From a virus: a DNA stretch of 46,427 nucleotides. Position numbers and translations under genes: made by a program. Below, piece after piece: positions 23,566 through 33,328 of this stretch. Within the stretch, counting starts at the first letter, position 1. Every line of letters begins with the position of its first letter. The stretch is taken from IMG/VR virus record IMGVR_UViG_3300034683_000076, positions 1-46,427 of that record; one strand, given 5' to 3'. Below the pieces are notes generated by a model. The model did not search any database and was not told where the DNA came from. It was given only the letters and a program-made list of their open reading frames with translations.

Positions 23566-25119
23566 ATGAGCAGCATAACTACAGAAATAGTGTTGGATGC
23601 CCTTAATCTTCTTGTAAATTATCAAGAAGATGTAGACCTAGAAAAAATTGATAACTTGATTTATATTCATAAATCAGACAAAACCTACAACGCTAGTACC
23701 GACAATGGACTTACACACAAGTTCGTTAATTTTTTAGAAAAAATACGTAACCTTCCTAACGATAATAACGCATCTACTGAAAGAGCACGCTTGGCTATAT
23801 CTTTTTTGTCTGACCCCATTCTTAAAGCAGATACTCTTTTATCAGATGCAGTAAAATCTATCTTCGAAAAAGATAAAGAGTCAAATCCTAGAATAGCCAA
23901 TGAACTTAAATTGAAATTGAAAAACGTTGCAGTTGGTCACTACTATTCCCAAAAAATAAAATCGATATGGAATCAGTTGAACTCTTTTAATTCTTGTTCT
24001 GACCCACAGCAACAAGAAGATCACTTATCAACTATAGCTAATCTGGCAAGGGATCTGTCCGAAAGTGTAAGTTTAAACGATAGACTTTCTAAAGGTGTTG
24101 TAGAGAGGATCAATATGAATGACACAAATTCGTTACTTGATGCATTAGCATTAAGAAGAGCTCGTGAAGAAAAAGGAATCCTTCGTACAGGTTTACAGGG
24201 ACTTAATCGAATGTTCGGTAAACGTGGAGGACTGGCGCTTGGAGAATCTGTGTGTATCTACGCACTATTACATAATTTCAAATCGGGTCTTCTTATGACG
24301 ATCCTTAGAGGGGTACTTTGTTATAACCTTCCACCGGCACATTTTAAAGGGAAACCACTTGTACTTTTCATTAGTCTTGAGAACGAAGCTAATAAGAATC
24401 TTTACTGGTTTTACAAAGTAGCATACGAAACTACTTCGGGAGAGTCCGCTGAAGGGAAGACAGATGACGAGATAGTTGAATTTGTACAACGATTCTATCT
24501 CCAACAAGGATGGCATTTCTTCATTGAAAGGTGGTCAAGTAACGAGTTTGGCTATGATGAGTTCGTTCAGACTATAGAGGCGTACGAAGCTGAAGGATAT
24601 GAACTAGCTATTGTTGCAGTGGATTATGCACTCAAAATGAAGAAAACTTCCAAAACCGTTAGTGTTAGCAACCAACGTGATGATCTTCTGATTACTGCGC
24701 TTTTCAACAACATGTGTACGTATACCAAATCGAAAGGTATCACATTCATAACGCCACATCAGCTCAATCGTGATGTTATGAAAAACATCATGAACCAATC
24801 TTCGACCAACCACGTTAAAAACTTTACAGCTGCTGGAGCTGCTGGAAGTTTAGGTGCATCACAAGAAGTTGACCTTGAGATCTTTGTACATTTGGAGAAA
24901 AATCATAGAGGAAGAAAGTTCTTAACGATGCAACGTGGAAAACACAGATATGTGGATGATACCCCAGAAAGTCATCAGTATTGTGCTTATCCGTTTACAG
25001 TTGCTGGTATAGGAGACGATATTCTTAAGGATACTCCTGACTTTGTGGAAGACATTTATTCGGATGAAGAAGAAGCTCAAAACACCACAGAAATGGCTGC
25101 GATAGATATTTTATTGTAA
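23566..25119 (+). CDS. DnaB-like replicative helicase with unusual P-loop
   Basis: ATG 23566 follows TGAGGA. The 517-residue product has a helical N-terminal region of about 200 residues unlike the standard DnaB N-domain, then a RecA fold. It has H1 as ALLHNFKSG (Lys239, Ser240), H2 ending in VAVDYAL (Asp353), H3 as PHQLNRD (Gln399), a GSLGASQEVDLEI stretch like the DnaB AIEQDADVI region, and QRGKHR as probable arginine finger. The P-loop lacks both usual glycines (GxxxxGK). The C-terminus is acidic. It would unwind DNA ahead of the phage polymerase. It is divergent from the capsid operon. Confidence 0.85.
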   Translation: MSSITTEIVLDALNLLVNYQEDVDLEKIDNLIYIHKSDKTYNASTDNGLTHKFVNFLEKIRNLPNDNNASTERARLAISFLSDPILKADTLLSDAVKSIFEKDKESNPRIANELKLKLKNVAVGHYYSQKIKSIWNQLNSFNSCSDPQQQEDHLSTIANLARDLSESVSLNDRLSKGVVERINMNDTNSLLDALALRRAREEKGILRTGLQGLNRMFGKRGGLALGESVCIYALLHNFKSGLLMTILRGVLCYNLPPAHFKGKPLVLFISLENEANKNLYWFYKVAYETTSGESAEGKTDDEIVEFVQRFYLQQGWHFFIERWSSNEFGYDEFVQTIEAYEAEGYELAIVAVDYALKMKKTSKTVSVSNQRDDLLITALFNNMCTYTKSKGITFITPHQLNRDVMKNIMNQSSTNHVKNFTAAGAAGSLGASQEVDLEIFVHLEKNHRGRKFLTMQRGKHRYVDDTPESHQYCAYPFTVAGIGDDILKDTPDFVEDIYSDEEEAQNTTEMAAIDILL

Positions 25120-25122
25120 AGA

Positions 25123-25150
25123 GAAGAACCCTGCTTCTGCGGGGTTCTTC
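25123..25150 (+). terminator. Intrinsic terminator
   Basis: A 12-bp stem (GAAGAACCCTGC with one T-G pair) with a TTCT loop is followed by CTTTC. It ends the helicase transcript. Confidence 0.85.
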
Positions 25151-25157
25151 CTTTCTG

Positions 25158-25166
25158 ATAGTATGA
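25158..25166 (+). promoter_or_regulatory. Candidate late promoter box ATAGTATGA
   Basis: ATAGTATGA lies 29 bases before ATG 25196, between a terminator and a tail-fibre gene. Confidence 0.5.
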
Positions 25167-25195
25167 CTTAGTTAACTAACCTGGAGGGTGTTTTT

Positions 25196-28045
25196 ATGCC
25201 TCAACAAGTCAATGGTAGTGATGGGGCTTCTTTAGTTGATACCCAGAACCACCCCGGAGGAACTCTTCTGGGTGGTGCAGCTATGGCACTTCGTGTTATC
25301 ACCAATAGTCTGATGTTGCACGACGAATCAATAGAATATCTTAGTCATGATCCTTCTGAAGGATCTATTCGTTCTGTACCATCTTCTCATGCTTTAGCAT
25401 TAGCGTATCAGAAATTAACAGATCAGTTGGAACAGATTGATCCACATCACAATTTCTTTTTGGATAATACAGTAATCACGCTTCCTTTAATTCCTCAAAT
25501 ATTCTCTGAGATAGATGATACTTGGGGAATCTTAAATTGGAATATAGTGGATGGTGAGATCTCCTATATTGGGAAAGATTACCAAGACAACAATTTCATC
25601 GAAATTAAAAACGAGAACTTTCATTTCGACGGAGATTACTTTTTCAAAATAGATATTCCAAGATTGGATTCCGGAAGATTAGAGTTAGTCGATACTGACG
25701 GTACCGTACTAAAAACTATCTCTACTGTAGGTTCACACTTTTTCGAGCTTTCAGTAAATGATTCAGAAATTCAAACTCTACAAGTTGTAGCTAAGGATGT
25801 GTTTCCTGAAGAGCTGATAGTTGTTCGTTCGATCAATATGCACAGGATAACTCCTCGTTTAAAGAATTATCTTCAGTACCTGTTCCAGAGTGGGGGAGGT
25901 ACCGGAGTTACCCACGAAGAGTTAGAGTCTGCTATTATAACTCTGACAGAAACTCTACAAGAACATATCCAAAGAAATATCCAAGAAGTAAAAGATCAAC
26001 TTTCTGCCCACTTGTCTGAATCTAATCCTCACCGGATCACTCCAGAAAGTATAGGAGCTGCAGCAGTCGATCATACCCACGATCTCGATGATCTTGGAGC
26101 TGCAGATAAAGATCATACGCATTTACCTGAAGAGATCGGAGCAGCTCCTGAAAGACACACGCACACTAAAGCCGATGTGGGATTAGAAAATATCCCAAAC
26201 GCTATTAGCGATGCGGTTGATCTGGATAGCAATACGACTTTGGCCACATCACTTGCTGTGAGTGTATTGCGACAGTATCTGTTGAACATATTGCTCAATA
26301 AAGCAGATACGGAACATACACACACCTTGGATTCTCTTGGAGCAGCTCCAAAAGTACATGAACATCCGGAATATCTGGGAGAAGCACAAGTTCGTAATGT
26401 GATCAATGAGATCCTGGATGCTTCTGGAGTCGGAAGTACACTTCTTGCGCCTAATGTACTCACAAATGCTCCACAAGGGTATCTTCCTATCGAGTTAGAA
26501 AATACTCAGATCACAGCTCCAGTGAGCATGGTACTGACTAGTGACATATTGCACACATCTTCATCTGAATATGATTACAAATCAGGAGTAGCTGTCACAA
26601 GCGTGCCTCCTATCGATGAACATCCTGCACAGTACGGATTTAAAGTTCTTCTTACTGAAGAAGATGCCAGTATCGGATATACTGCATTTTTAAGTGAAAC
26701 AGAAGATCTAGATCCTTTTGTACTTGTAGGGTATATGTTTCATACTGACAGGAAGATATCTGGTTATGAGATACTTCCCGAGCCTGAAGCTGGGGTTATG
26801 GGATATCCTCGTTCCTGGGAATTCCTCATAGACAATTTGCTTGTAGAAACAAAGACCTTCACTGATCCATGGGATACCACATACACACCATACAAGTCTA
26901 CGCTGGCAGAGTCTAAATCTGGTAAGTTTTTTGGATTCTTGATACGTAAAGTAGATCTTCTCGGAAGTAACAAGTGGATGTTCCGAGTCAAATTCGATTT
27001 TGTAGATGTAGAACCAAATAAACTTACAGTGATCGAAGGTACAGAACTCACATATGCAGATGCGTCTGGAAGTGTATCTACTATCATAGCTCAAGATGGA
27101 CTTTCTATCTCTCCTAATCTGACTAGTGCAAGATCTCCATTATACTTACTCATGTCAGAAAACGAAGAAGGAGAAGTAGTACTTGAGACAAGTATATTGA
27201 AACCTGAATTTAGTCTTAGTCCGAGAGGATATGACGGATTGACAGGTGGATATGCAGAGAAAACGAATCCTTATTGGGGAGATGTGTCTGTATCTGATGA
27301 AGATCCACAAAATCCTGTAGAAAATATCTACGGAGAAAATGTTCCCGATATCTATCTGAGTAACGAAGGAGTTACTGAAGTAACTATCACACATTCGTTC
27401 TTAGAACCTTTAAGTATCCTTGAACACTCGTATGTGTTTGAAAAGAGGATGCTTTTAGAAAATACCATACCTAACCAGATCAAATTAGAATATTTGATCG
27501 GAGAAGAGTATACTGAGATAGAACTGCTGACACATTTTTATCCTGGGATATCTGGCAAAGATTCTCCTGCTATTTGGTATAGGAAAAAATATCCCATACC
27601 TAAAGAAAATATACTTGGGTATAAGTTAACTTTAAAAGGAACTCAATCTCAAACACGTGTAGGTTTAGGACAGTTTATTTTAAGGTTCGCTACGCCATAC
27701 TTGAATATAGCGTCTGGAACAATGTCTCCACCTAAAGGATTCTTAGGAACGATCAAGTACATAGAAAGCTATGATAAAATGTGGTCTGGATTAACTTATG
27801 ATGGACCTATATTAGGTCGCTATGGTTATATCCCAGTCGATCATTTTAATGTACAACCTGACAAAGAAGTAGTTCACAGAATCCCCAATCCATTCAATAC
27901 AGAATTGGTGGATTGTCAGATCCAGATACAAGATGTCTATAGTGCGGTTCCTCCGGCTAAGATATCTGAGATCACGGATAAAGAAATCGTAATCACGACG
28001 TACTTAAAAGGAAGATATGTTGTCTTGATTAAGCGACTTTGGTAA
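25196..28045 (+). CDS. Large tail-fibre protein with His-x-His repeats (949 aa)
   Basis: ATG follows GGAGGG. The N-terminal 230 residues share a block (SVPSSHALA) and overall layout with the 29842 product, suggesting a common virion-anchoring domain. A coiled coil then leads to repeats at about residues 275-400: NPHRITPESIGAA, then GAA-x-x-HTH units spaced about 20 residues apart, and VGLENIPN. Such units form fibrous shafts in which His residues can bind metal ions. The last 500 residues are beta-rich and are likely to hold the receptor-binding part. It is the largest gene in the window. Confidence 0.85.
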   Translation: MPQQVNGSDGASLVDTQNHPGGTLLGGAAMALRVITNSLMLHDESIEYLSHDPSEGSIRSVPSSHALALAYQKLTDQLEQIDPHHNFFLDNTVITLPLIPQIFSEIDDTWGILNWNIVDGEISYIGKDYQDNNFIEIKNENFHFDGDYFFKIDIPRLDSGRLELVDTDGTVLKTISTVGSHFFELSVNDSEIQTLQVVAKDVFPEELIVVRSINMHRITPRLKNYLQYLFQSGGGTGVTHEELESAIITLTETLQEHIQRNIQEVKDQLSAHLSESNPHRITPESIGAAAVDHTHDLDDLGAADKDHTHLPEEIGAAPERHTHTKADVGLENIPNAISDAVDLDSNTTLATSLAVSVLRQYLLNILLNKADTEHTHTLDSLGAAPKVHEHPEYLGEAQVRNVINEILDASGVGSTLLAPNVLTNAPQGYLPIELENTQITAPVSMVLTSDILHTSSSEYDYKSGVAVTSVPPIDEHPAQYGFKVLLTEEDASIGYTAFLSETEDLDPFVLVGYMFHTDRKISGYEILPEPEAGVMGYPRSWEFLIDNLLVETKTFTDPWDTTYTPYKSTLAESKSGKFFGFLIRKVDLLGSNKWMFRVKFDFVDVEPNKLTVIEGTELTYADASGSVSTIIAQDGLSISPNLTSARSPLYLLMSENEEGEVVLETSILKPEFSLSPRGYDGLTGGYAEKTNPYWGDVSVSDEDPQNPVENIYGENVPDIYLSNEGVTEVTITHSFLEPLSILEHSYVFEKRMLLENTIPNQIKLEYLIGEEYTEIELLTHFYPGISGKDSPAIWYRKKYPIPKENILGYKLTLKGTQSQTRVGLGQFILRFATPYLNIASGTMSPPKGFLGTIKYIESYDKMWSGLTYDGPILGRYGYIPVDHFNVQPDKEVVHRIPNPFNTELVDCQIQIQDVYSAVPPAKISEITDKEIVITTYLKGRYVVLIKRLW

Positions 28046-28051
28046 ATAACC

Positions 28052-28088
28052 GTATATCTAGAGGACCGTATTGGTCCTCTAGATATAC
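28052..28088 (+). terminator. Intrinsic terminator
   Basis: A 16-bp perfect stem GTATATCTAGAGGACC with a 5-base loop follows the fibre gene by 6 bases. Confidence 0.85.
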
Positions 28089-28142
28089 ATATAAATTCAC
28101 TTTAACAACATGTACTATACAGGTTCATCGTGTTTATAGGTC

Positions 28143-28150
28143 TATATTAC
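28143..28150 (+). promoter_or_regulatory. Early promoter box TATATTAC
   Basis: A perfect TATATTAC lies 34 bases before ATG 28185, right after a terminator and inside the tail-fibre region. Confidence 0.7.
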
Positions 28151-28184
28151 TAATTCGAACGTTCACAATTTAAAGGAGTCGGAT

Positions 28185-29738
28185 ATGGCTAACTGGAAAA
28201 TTGAGTTGCTCAATTGGACTAAATCCCAACTTTCTCAAAGATTTCCGAAACATTTAGTTCTTCCTACTGGGAAGGATGGAGATCTATTCGAACTTGGAGG
28301 AGCTAACGAAGTCCAAGGTATTGCTGTAGTGGTCGGAAGCCCATCCGGAGGATTGCCCACAAGTAAAGTATTGCATCCTTTGAGACCGAACGAGATCCAT
28401 GCTCTTGTTAAAGTGTGGCCTCAGTGCACCGTGATGGTTGCCACTCACGATAGAGGAAATGCAAAATTTGCATTGTATCGTGTCAAGTCTTTTCGCCCGC
28501 AACAATCCAGAAGAACGCAAAATGTTTTTCAGGAAGTTATTTTGGAAAAAGTGTGCGAAACTTCCGGAAACCATCAAATCACAGACAGCTCATGGGTGCA
28601 ACCTGCTGAAGAACTTGGCATAGTTCAAGCCAGAGAGATGTATAAGGCAGCCAAAACGAAGGTCTTCATGTATAACTGCACAGAAGCCCTATACGTAGAG
28701 TCATTTATACCCACCTTTCGTACGGAACGTCTGCAAGTATTTGATTCCTTGGCTAAGTTGCAGTCAGATCAGCAGACTCCTGAAATGGGGCTTTACGATC
28801 CTGTCAATACTCCAAACAGAGTGGTTTTGCCCACAATCGAGAAGTTTCTTAAACGTATCGAAACACGTTGTAACGAACTCTTTGACAAATACGACAGAAG
28901 ATATATCTGGCCGGTATTTGTGGGAATGTTGACAGATACACAGCAGATGCAATTTCAATGCGCACTCGCATACAACAACAAAGGATACGACTACGATGTA
29001 GAACTTGACTCTACGATGTATGAGTTCTCTTTTGTTCGAGATGATTTTGATCAAATTCAAGCTTATCTTGATGGATATGGCGTAGGTTTGATGCAGAATC
29101 TTTTCGGTCAAGTAGAAAATATATTCGAATTCTACGGTATGCTTCAGCGTATGAAACGTCGAACGAATTCGACTATACAGGCGTCCGGATCGTTGTGCAA
29201 ATGGAAGATGAGCACTATGCATCCGGATTATTATTATACCCGTCCAAACGAAAATCCTTCAAACGAAAATCTTAACGATTCTCTTGTGGAGGATATCGAT
29301 TCAGAACAGACACAATCCCCCCAGTCGGAAAATGTTCCTGTCCAGACAAATACCCAGCCGGACTACGAGAAAGAATATCTGAAAACAGAAGATATGAAAT
29401 ATCCTGACGATCTTTCTAAACTTTCGTTAGGAAAAAGTCCGGTTGGTATGGATACCGCATGGAATGAATTCGATGAAATAAAAATCATGGAGATAGCTTA
29501 CTCCTATTCGGTTGAAAGCAAAGAATTCTTTTCATTGGAAAATAAAACTGGAGCACTCATAACGATCACAAAATCTAATCTCGATACGGGTCACGTCTAT
29601 ACGATGGATTCCGTAGATGATGGATCTGGAGGTACACTCAAAGTTCATCTGGAGATGATCGATGATGAAGTCGTGATCCATTTGACTAATGAAGCAAAGG
29701 AAATCTATATCGAATCGATACGAGTAGCAATCTCTTAA
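28185..29738 (+). CDS. Early-type protein of unknown function inside the tail region (517 aa)
   Basis: ATG follows AAAGGAG. The 517-residue product lacks the His-x-His and NPH repeats of its neighbours. Residues 1 to about 330 look like one or two globular alpha/beta domains (EVQGIAVVVGSP, HALVKVWPQCTVMVATHD). Residues about 345-400 are acidic, rich in Asn, Gln and Ser, and probably disordered. The last 100 residues are beta-rich. It has no signal peptide and no enzyme motif I can name. With its own early box and hairpins at both ends it forms a separate early unit among late genes. Chimallin was considered, but nothing specific supports it. Confidence 0.85.
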   Translation: MANWKIELLNWTKSQLSQRFPKHLVLPTGKDGDLFELGGANEVQGIAVVVGSPSGGLPTSKVLHPLRPNEIHALVKVWPQCTVMVATHDRGNAKFALYRVKSFRPQQSRRTQNVFQEVILEKVCETSGNHQITDSSWVQPAEELGIVQAREMYKAAKTKVFMYNCTEALYVESFIPTFRTERLQVFDSLAKLQSDQQTPEMGLYDPVNTPNRVVLPTIEKFLKRIETRCNELFDKYDRRYIWPVFVGMLTDTQQMQFQCALAYNNKGYDYDVELDSTMYEFSFVRDDFDQIQAYLDGYGVGLMQNLFGQVENIFEFYGMLQRMKRRTNSTIQASGSLCKWKMSTMHPDYYYTRPNENPSNENLNDSLVEDIDSEQTQSPQSENVPVQTNTQPDYEKEYLKTEDMKYPDDLSKLSLGKSPVGMDTAWNEFDEIKIMEIAYSYSVESKEFFSLENKTGALITITKSNLDTGHVYTMDSVDDGSGGTLKVHLEMIDDEVVIHLTNEAKEIYIESIRVAIS

Positions 29739-29761
29739 TGTAACGACGTAATAGTACATGA

Positions 29762-29799
29762 GATCTTAGAGACTGGTGTTAACACCAGTCTCTAAGATC
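29762..29799 (+). terminator. Long palindromic terminator
   Basis: A 38-base perfect inverted repeat (a 17-bp stem GATCTTAGAGACTGGTG with a TTAA centre) lies 23 bases after the stop at 29738. Confidence 0.85.
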
Positions 29800-29800
29800 C

Positions 29801-29809
29801 ATAGTATGC
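29801..29809 (+). promoter_or_regulatory. Candidate late promoter box ATAGTATGC
   Basis: ATAGTATGC starts 2 bases after the terminator and ends 32 bases before ATG 29842, differing from ATGGTATGC at one base. Confidence 0.5.
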
Positions 29810-29841
29810 TTTATAAAACCTTATTTTTTGAGGTAATTTTT

Positions 29842-32061
29842 ATGTCAAATAAATCGTTCCCTGCTTCCACCATGACACCGTCCAGTATAACCGGACAACA
29901 GTTGGATGTTAAAGTTACTCGTACGGATATGCTTGATATAAGTGGTAATGATGTCAATCATATCACTAACGATCCGGAAACCAATAGTACTAAGTCGTTA
30001 CCTACAAGTTATGCTTTAAGTAGACTTAAGGATCTGATCTATGGAGAATTTACGGACGTTAAACAATTAGTTCACAAAATTTTTTTCTCCCCAGTGTTAT
30101 CCGACCCAATCATAAACCCTTTTTTCATAGATGTCGGATGGTACCTTCAGAACTTCTATGTAGATAGAACTCAGCTCGTATATAGCAATCAAACCGGTAC
30201 TGTTGGAGTACAAGCAAAAGCTAGAGTATTGTCCCCTAACTTCATCTATCCTGGGAAATATTTCATATACCTTCAGGTTAGTGAGTTAACTTCTGGTAAT
30301 TTGACAATAGTTAACGAAAAACAAGAAACAATACTTACGATAGATCGTCGAGGAACTTATACTGTAGAAACCGAGATCTCTCAGCCAACTATAGCTATCT
30401 TGGATTTTGATCTTAGTGGTCTGAATGAAGGAGAAACTTGTAGGATAGATTATATTTCTATCCACTACGTTAAAACGGCATTCTCTGTATATCTGGATCA
30501 CTTGGTAGAAAAGATTGGTTCTGGAGGTAGTGGGTTCGTAACTGGTCAAGAGTTGTTAGAAGCTATCGGTGAATGTTTGAATGATGCTAGAACCTATACT
30601 GATAGTCAGATCAATTTTTCCAGTGAAGAATTTGATCTGCATTTGTCTGATCGCGCAAGTAATCCTCACGGGATTACACCTGCCATGATAGATGCGGCAT
30701 CAAAAAACCATTCGCATCCCTGGACAGATATCTCCGATACAGAGGAACTTGATGTCAGGTTTGATCAGATAAATGAACAGATCGTACAAGCAGTTGCACA
30801 AATAGTTACCCATGTTTCAGAAGAAAATCCACATGGGATTACCGCTGGCTCTATAGGAGCGGCAGATATAGTTCATGAACACACTGTTTCAGATATATCT
30901 GACTTTCATTTAGTAGATAACAAGTTTGCACAAGTACAACTTTCAGTCGATACGCTACAAACAACATTTGCAAGTCTCTACGATGAGTTTCAATTACATT
31001 TAGCAGTATATAATCCGCACGGAATTACTGCCGAAACCGTAGGACTGGAACAACTTGTCAATGCGCCAATGGCCACCTCACAAGAGGCTATGGATGGAAG
31101 TCTTACTGAAAGATACATCAATCCCCAAGGATTACACCATGTTCTATCAGCATATACTTCAGTACCTGAATTCAGTGTAGCTAAAGTGCGTCCAAAGATC
31201 TATGGACAGTTTACATTTGATCAGTTTTCAGAAGTTGCCTATGCCATAGAACCAGATAAAATCTACAAACTACAAGTGGACTCAGATAATGCAGAGATAC
31301 TTAAAAAGTTACGCATAGTCATCAACACGAAAGATGACGTGGATAACCACTACAGAAATGCGATCATTGCTCCTTATACTGTGACAATTGACGAAACACA
31401 ACTGAAAGTTATGACAGTACAAAAATCGAGCAAAAATCATTTCATTATTGTTCCTGAAGACATGGGGATAAATAGTGGAACAGCACACCTTGAGCTCAAT
31501 ACTTCGACTATGACATTAACTGGACAAGTCGTAGGTCGAGTGTTGGATGCTGGTGAAGAAATACTTAATGAAGTGTATCCGATACAGATCCAATCTGGAT
31601 TTTCCCGTAACAACATTCCCGTTCCTCAGATTCTTCGTATGTATATAGCAGACGGAGAATTGGGTGATCTGAAAGTAACTATATTCGAATTTGTAGAAGA
31701 ATCAGAAGAACCTGCACTCTTAGTGGATGCCAATCCGATAGGGATGCAAGTACAATTCTACGGAACTGAACTTATCCCAGGATATCTTAGACTGGATGGA
31801 AGTGAACTTCCAAGATCACACTATCCAGAATTGTATCGTTTTCTGACCGAAAACGATCTCTTAGTTTCTGATGTAGAATGGCATTTCGAACTAGGTGAAG
31901 GAGATACTTGTAGGTCGTTTTCTTCGGGTGACGGGACACTTACGTTTCGTGTACCGAAAATACCGCAAGACAGTACCACTAAACTTACATGGTACATCAA
32001 AGCTAAACCCGTACAAGTTCCGGACGATACGGGGATACTGTATAGATATATCTGGGACTAA
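29842..32061 (+). CDS. Tail-fibre protein with tail-collar-like C-terminus (739 aa)
   Basis: ATG 29842 follows TTGAGGTAA. The N-terminal 230 residues resemble the 25196 product (SLPTSYALSRL block). Three shaft repeats carry NPHGIT-P/A-x-x-x-G/DAA (about residues 270-410), two followed by H-x-H. Near residue 640 a phage tail-collar-like domain begins (MQVQFYGTELIPGYLRLDGSELPRSHYPELYRFL) and runs to FRVPKIP. Collar domains are common at fibre or short-fibre ends. It is probably a receptor-binding fibre or baseplate fibre. The next small gene is 16 bases downstream. Confidence 0.85.
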   Translation: MSNKSFPASTMTPSSITGQQLDVKVTRTDMLDISGNDVNHITNDPETNSTKSLPTSYALSRLKDLIYGEFTDVKQLVHKIFFSPVLSDPIINPFFIDVGWYLQNFYVDRTQLVYSNQTGTVGVQAKARVLSPNFIYPGKYFIYLQVSELTSGNLTIVNEKQETILTIDRRGTYTVETEISQPTIAILDFDLSGLNEGETCRIDYISIHYVKTAFSVYLDHLVEKIGSGGSGFVTGQELLEAIGECLNDARTYTDSQINFSSEEFDLHLSDRASNPHGITPAMIDAASKNHSHPWTDISDTEELDVRFDQINEQIVQAVAQIVTHVSEENPHGITAGSIGAADIVHEHTVSDISDFHLVDNKFAQVQLSVDTLQTTFASLYDEFQLHLAVYNPHGITAETVGLEQLVNAPMATSQEAMDGSLTERYINPQGLHHVLSAYTSVPEFSVAKVRPKIYGQFTFDQFSEVAYAIEPDKIYKLQVDSDNAEILKKLRIVINTKDDVDNHYRNAIIAPYTVTIDETQLKVMTVQKSSKNHFIIVPEDMGINSGTAHLELNTSTMTLTGQVVGRVLDAGEEILNEVYPIQIQSGFSRNNIPVPQILRMYIADGELGDLKVTIFEFVEESEEPALLVDANPIGMQVQFYGTELIPGYLRLDGSELPRSHYPELYRFLTENDLLVSDVEWHFELGEGDTCRSFSSGDGTLTFRVPKIPQDSTTKLTWYIKAKPVQVPDDTGILYRYIWD

Positions 32062-32077
32062 CTTAAGGGAGTACTTT

Positions 32078-32413
32078 ATGAAATACTACGGAATACCCAA
32101 TACCGCGATATGGTTCAGATGTGCAAAAGAAGATTGTCCTTCAGACAGTGTCGAGATTCCTGGACCTCCTCCCCCTGGAGGAATCCACATCATCGATATT
32201 TCTGGGGATTGGATACTTCCTTCTGATCTTACTGATACAGAACGCTTAGAGATCGTACGGCTACAGAGACGTGCGGAATATATGACAAGTCTTCCTTTGT
32301 TAGAACAGATCGAAGCTCTTATGGAAGCATCGATGGGTCATCCTAAAAAATTGGAAGAGATGCAAGAAAAGATACGTGATATCCGACAAAAACTTCCATA
32401 TCCAAAACAATAA
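32078..32413 (+). CDS. Small protein downstream of fibre gene, possible assembly partner (111 aa)
   Basis: ATG 32078 follows AAGGGAG; a longer frame beginning inside the fibre gene is rejected. The product has a Pro-rich linker (PGPPPPGG) at about residues 29-36 and a charged helical C-terminal half (LTDTERLEIVRLQRRAEYM, then KKLEEMQEKIRDI). Small helical proteins after fibre genes are often fibre chaperones, but no family match can be claimed. Confidence 0.75.
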   Translation: MKYYGIPNTAIWFRCAKEDCPSDSVEIPGPPPPGGIHIIDISGDWILPSDLTDTERLEIVRLQRRAEYMTSLPLLEQIEALMEASMGHPKKLEEMQEKIRDIRQKLPYPKQ

Positions 32414-32420
32414 TCCATAT

Positions 32421-32453
32421 AGGATCTACCTCCCTTTGTGGGAGGTAGATCCT
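32421..32453. terminator. Bidirectional terminator
   Basis: A 14-bp perfect stem AGGATCTACCTCCC with a TTTGT loop lies between convergent genes ending at 32413 (+) and 32463 (-). Confidence 0.9.
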
Positions 32454-32462
32454 TAGTATACA

Positions 32463-33317
32463 CTATTCGTGTTCTTTCAATGTTTTGAAGATCTCAACTA
32501 AATTATGATCTAATCTAGTCAAGTCCTGGACAGTGACTCCGTACATATCAAAGAGTTTAGCTTGAAGAAACGTAACATCTGCAAGTGCTGTGAGTGATGA
32601 TTTGTTAACATCAACATGACCACTCTGACAAAGTTTATACACTTTTTCAAGCTGAGCATTTATTTTCTCAAGATCAGACAATACTGAAGCAACTGCGTAT
32701 TGGATAGGTGCTCCTATGGTAGTGAGTTGTTCGAAAACAGTTTTCATATCTGTCGGACGAGGAAATAACTCACCGAACGTTCTTGGCTGATTAAGTTTTC
32801 CACTAAAGATTTTAGTGTTTTTCATAAACAGATCTGTAACACGTTTCAGTTCCTGAGAAGTTATGCCTTCAGGTAGTCTTTGGTAAGTCTGTCCACCAAG
32901 CCAAGCTTCTGTCATCTCCATGACACCATTGTAGATCGTAGTAGTCCTATCTTTCATGTCGATATACTGAAGCAACTGTAAAGTGTTTACGACAGCTTCA
33001 GGATAAGTCGATACCATTTTATCAGGGTAAGGTACTTCCACATTTCTGAAAATGGAATACGAATTATTCAGTAGATACTTAGTACGAGTCATATGACTTT
33101 CGTAGTACGCTATCAGTTCGGTTCTCTTTAAGTCACGGTAAGACTGAAAGATACTGGTCTTGAAGTTGTTAAGTATTTTAAGATGTGCATCAACTATTGT
33201 TCCGAAGAAACGAACAATAGCTTGACCGAATCCTTCAGTGGTGTAGATAGTGTTTTCGTATTTGAAACTATGGAGTTGCTGAAGATTTTGCTCCATCACT
33301 AATAAACTTTCATGCAT
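32463..33317 (-). CDS. Helical protein of the tail operon (284 aa)
   Basis: ATG 33317 follows AAGGAG, and the site overlaps the stop of the previous gene. The product is almost wholly alpha-helical, with coiled-coil-like stretches at both ends and no known motif. It is the last gene of the leftward operon that starts at 37509 and encodes fibre proteins, so a structural or assembly role is likely by position. Confidence 0.75.
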   Translation of the reverse strand: MHESLLVMEQNLQQLHSFKYENTIYTTEGFGQAIVRFFGTIVDAHLKILNNFKTSIFQSYRDLKRTELIAYYESHMTRTKYLLNNSYSIFRNVEVPYPDKMVSTYPEAVVNTLQLLQYIDMKDRTTTIYNGVMEMTEAWLGGQTYQRLPEGITSQELKRVTDLFMKNTKIFSGKLNQPRTFGELFPRPTDMKTVFEQLTTIGAPIQYAVASVLSDLEKINAQLEKVYKLCQSGHVDVNKSSLTALADVTFLQAKLFDMYGVTVQDLTRLDHNLVEIFKTLKEHE

Positions 33318-33328
33318 CGTGTATCTCC

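Noticed and set aside
28185-29738. Idea that the early 517-residue protein is chimallin
   Set aside because: Length and early promoter are suggestive, but I can point to no chimallin-specific motif, and it has a disordered acidic middle. No claim is made.
31895-32077. Longer version of the small gene at 32078, starting inside the fibre gene
   Set aside because: AAGGGAG directly precedes ATG 32078, and the upstream extension overlaps the collar domain of the fibre gene in another frame.
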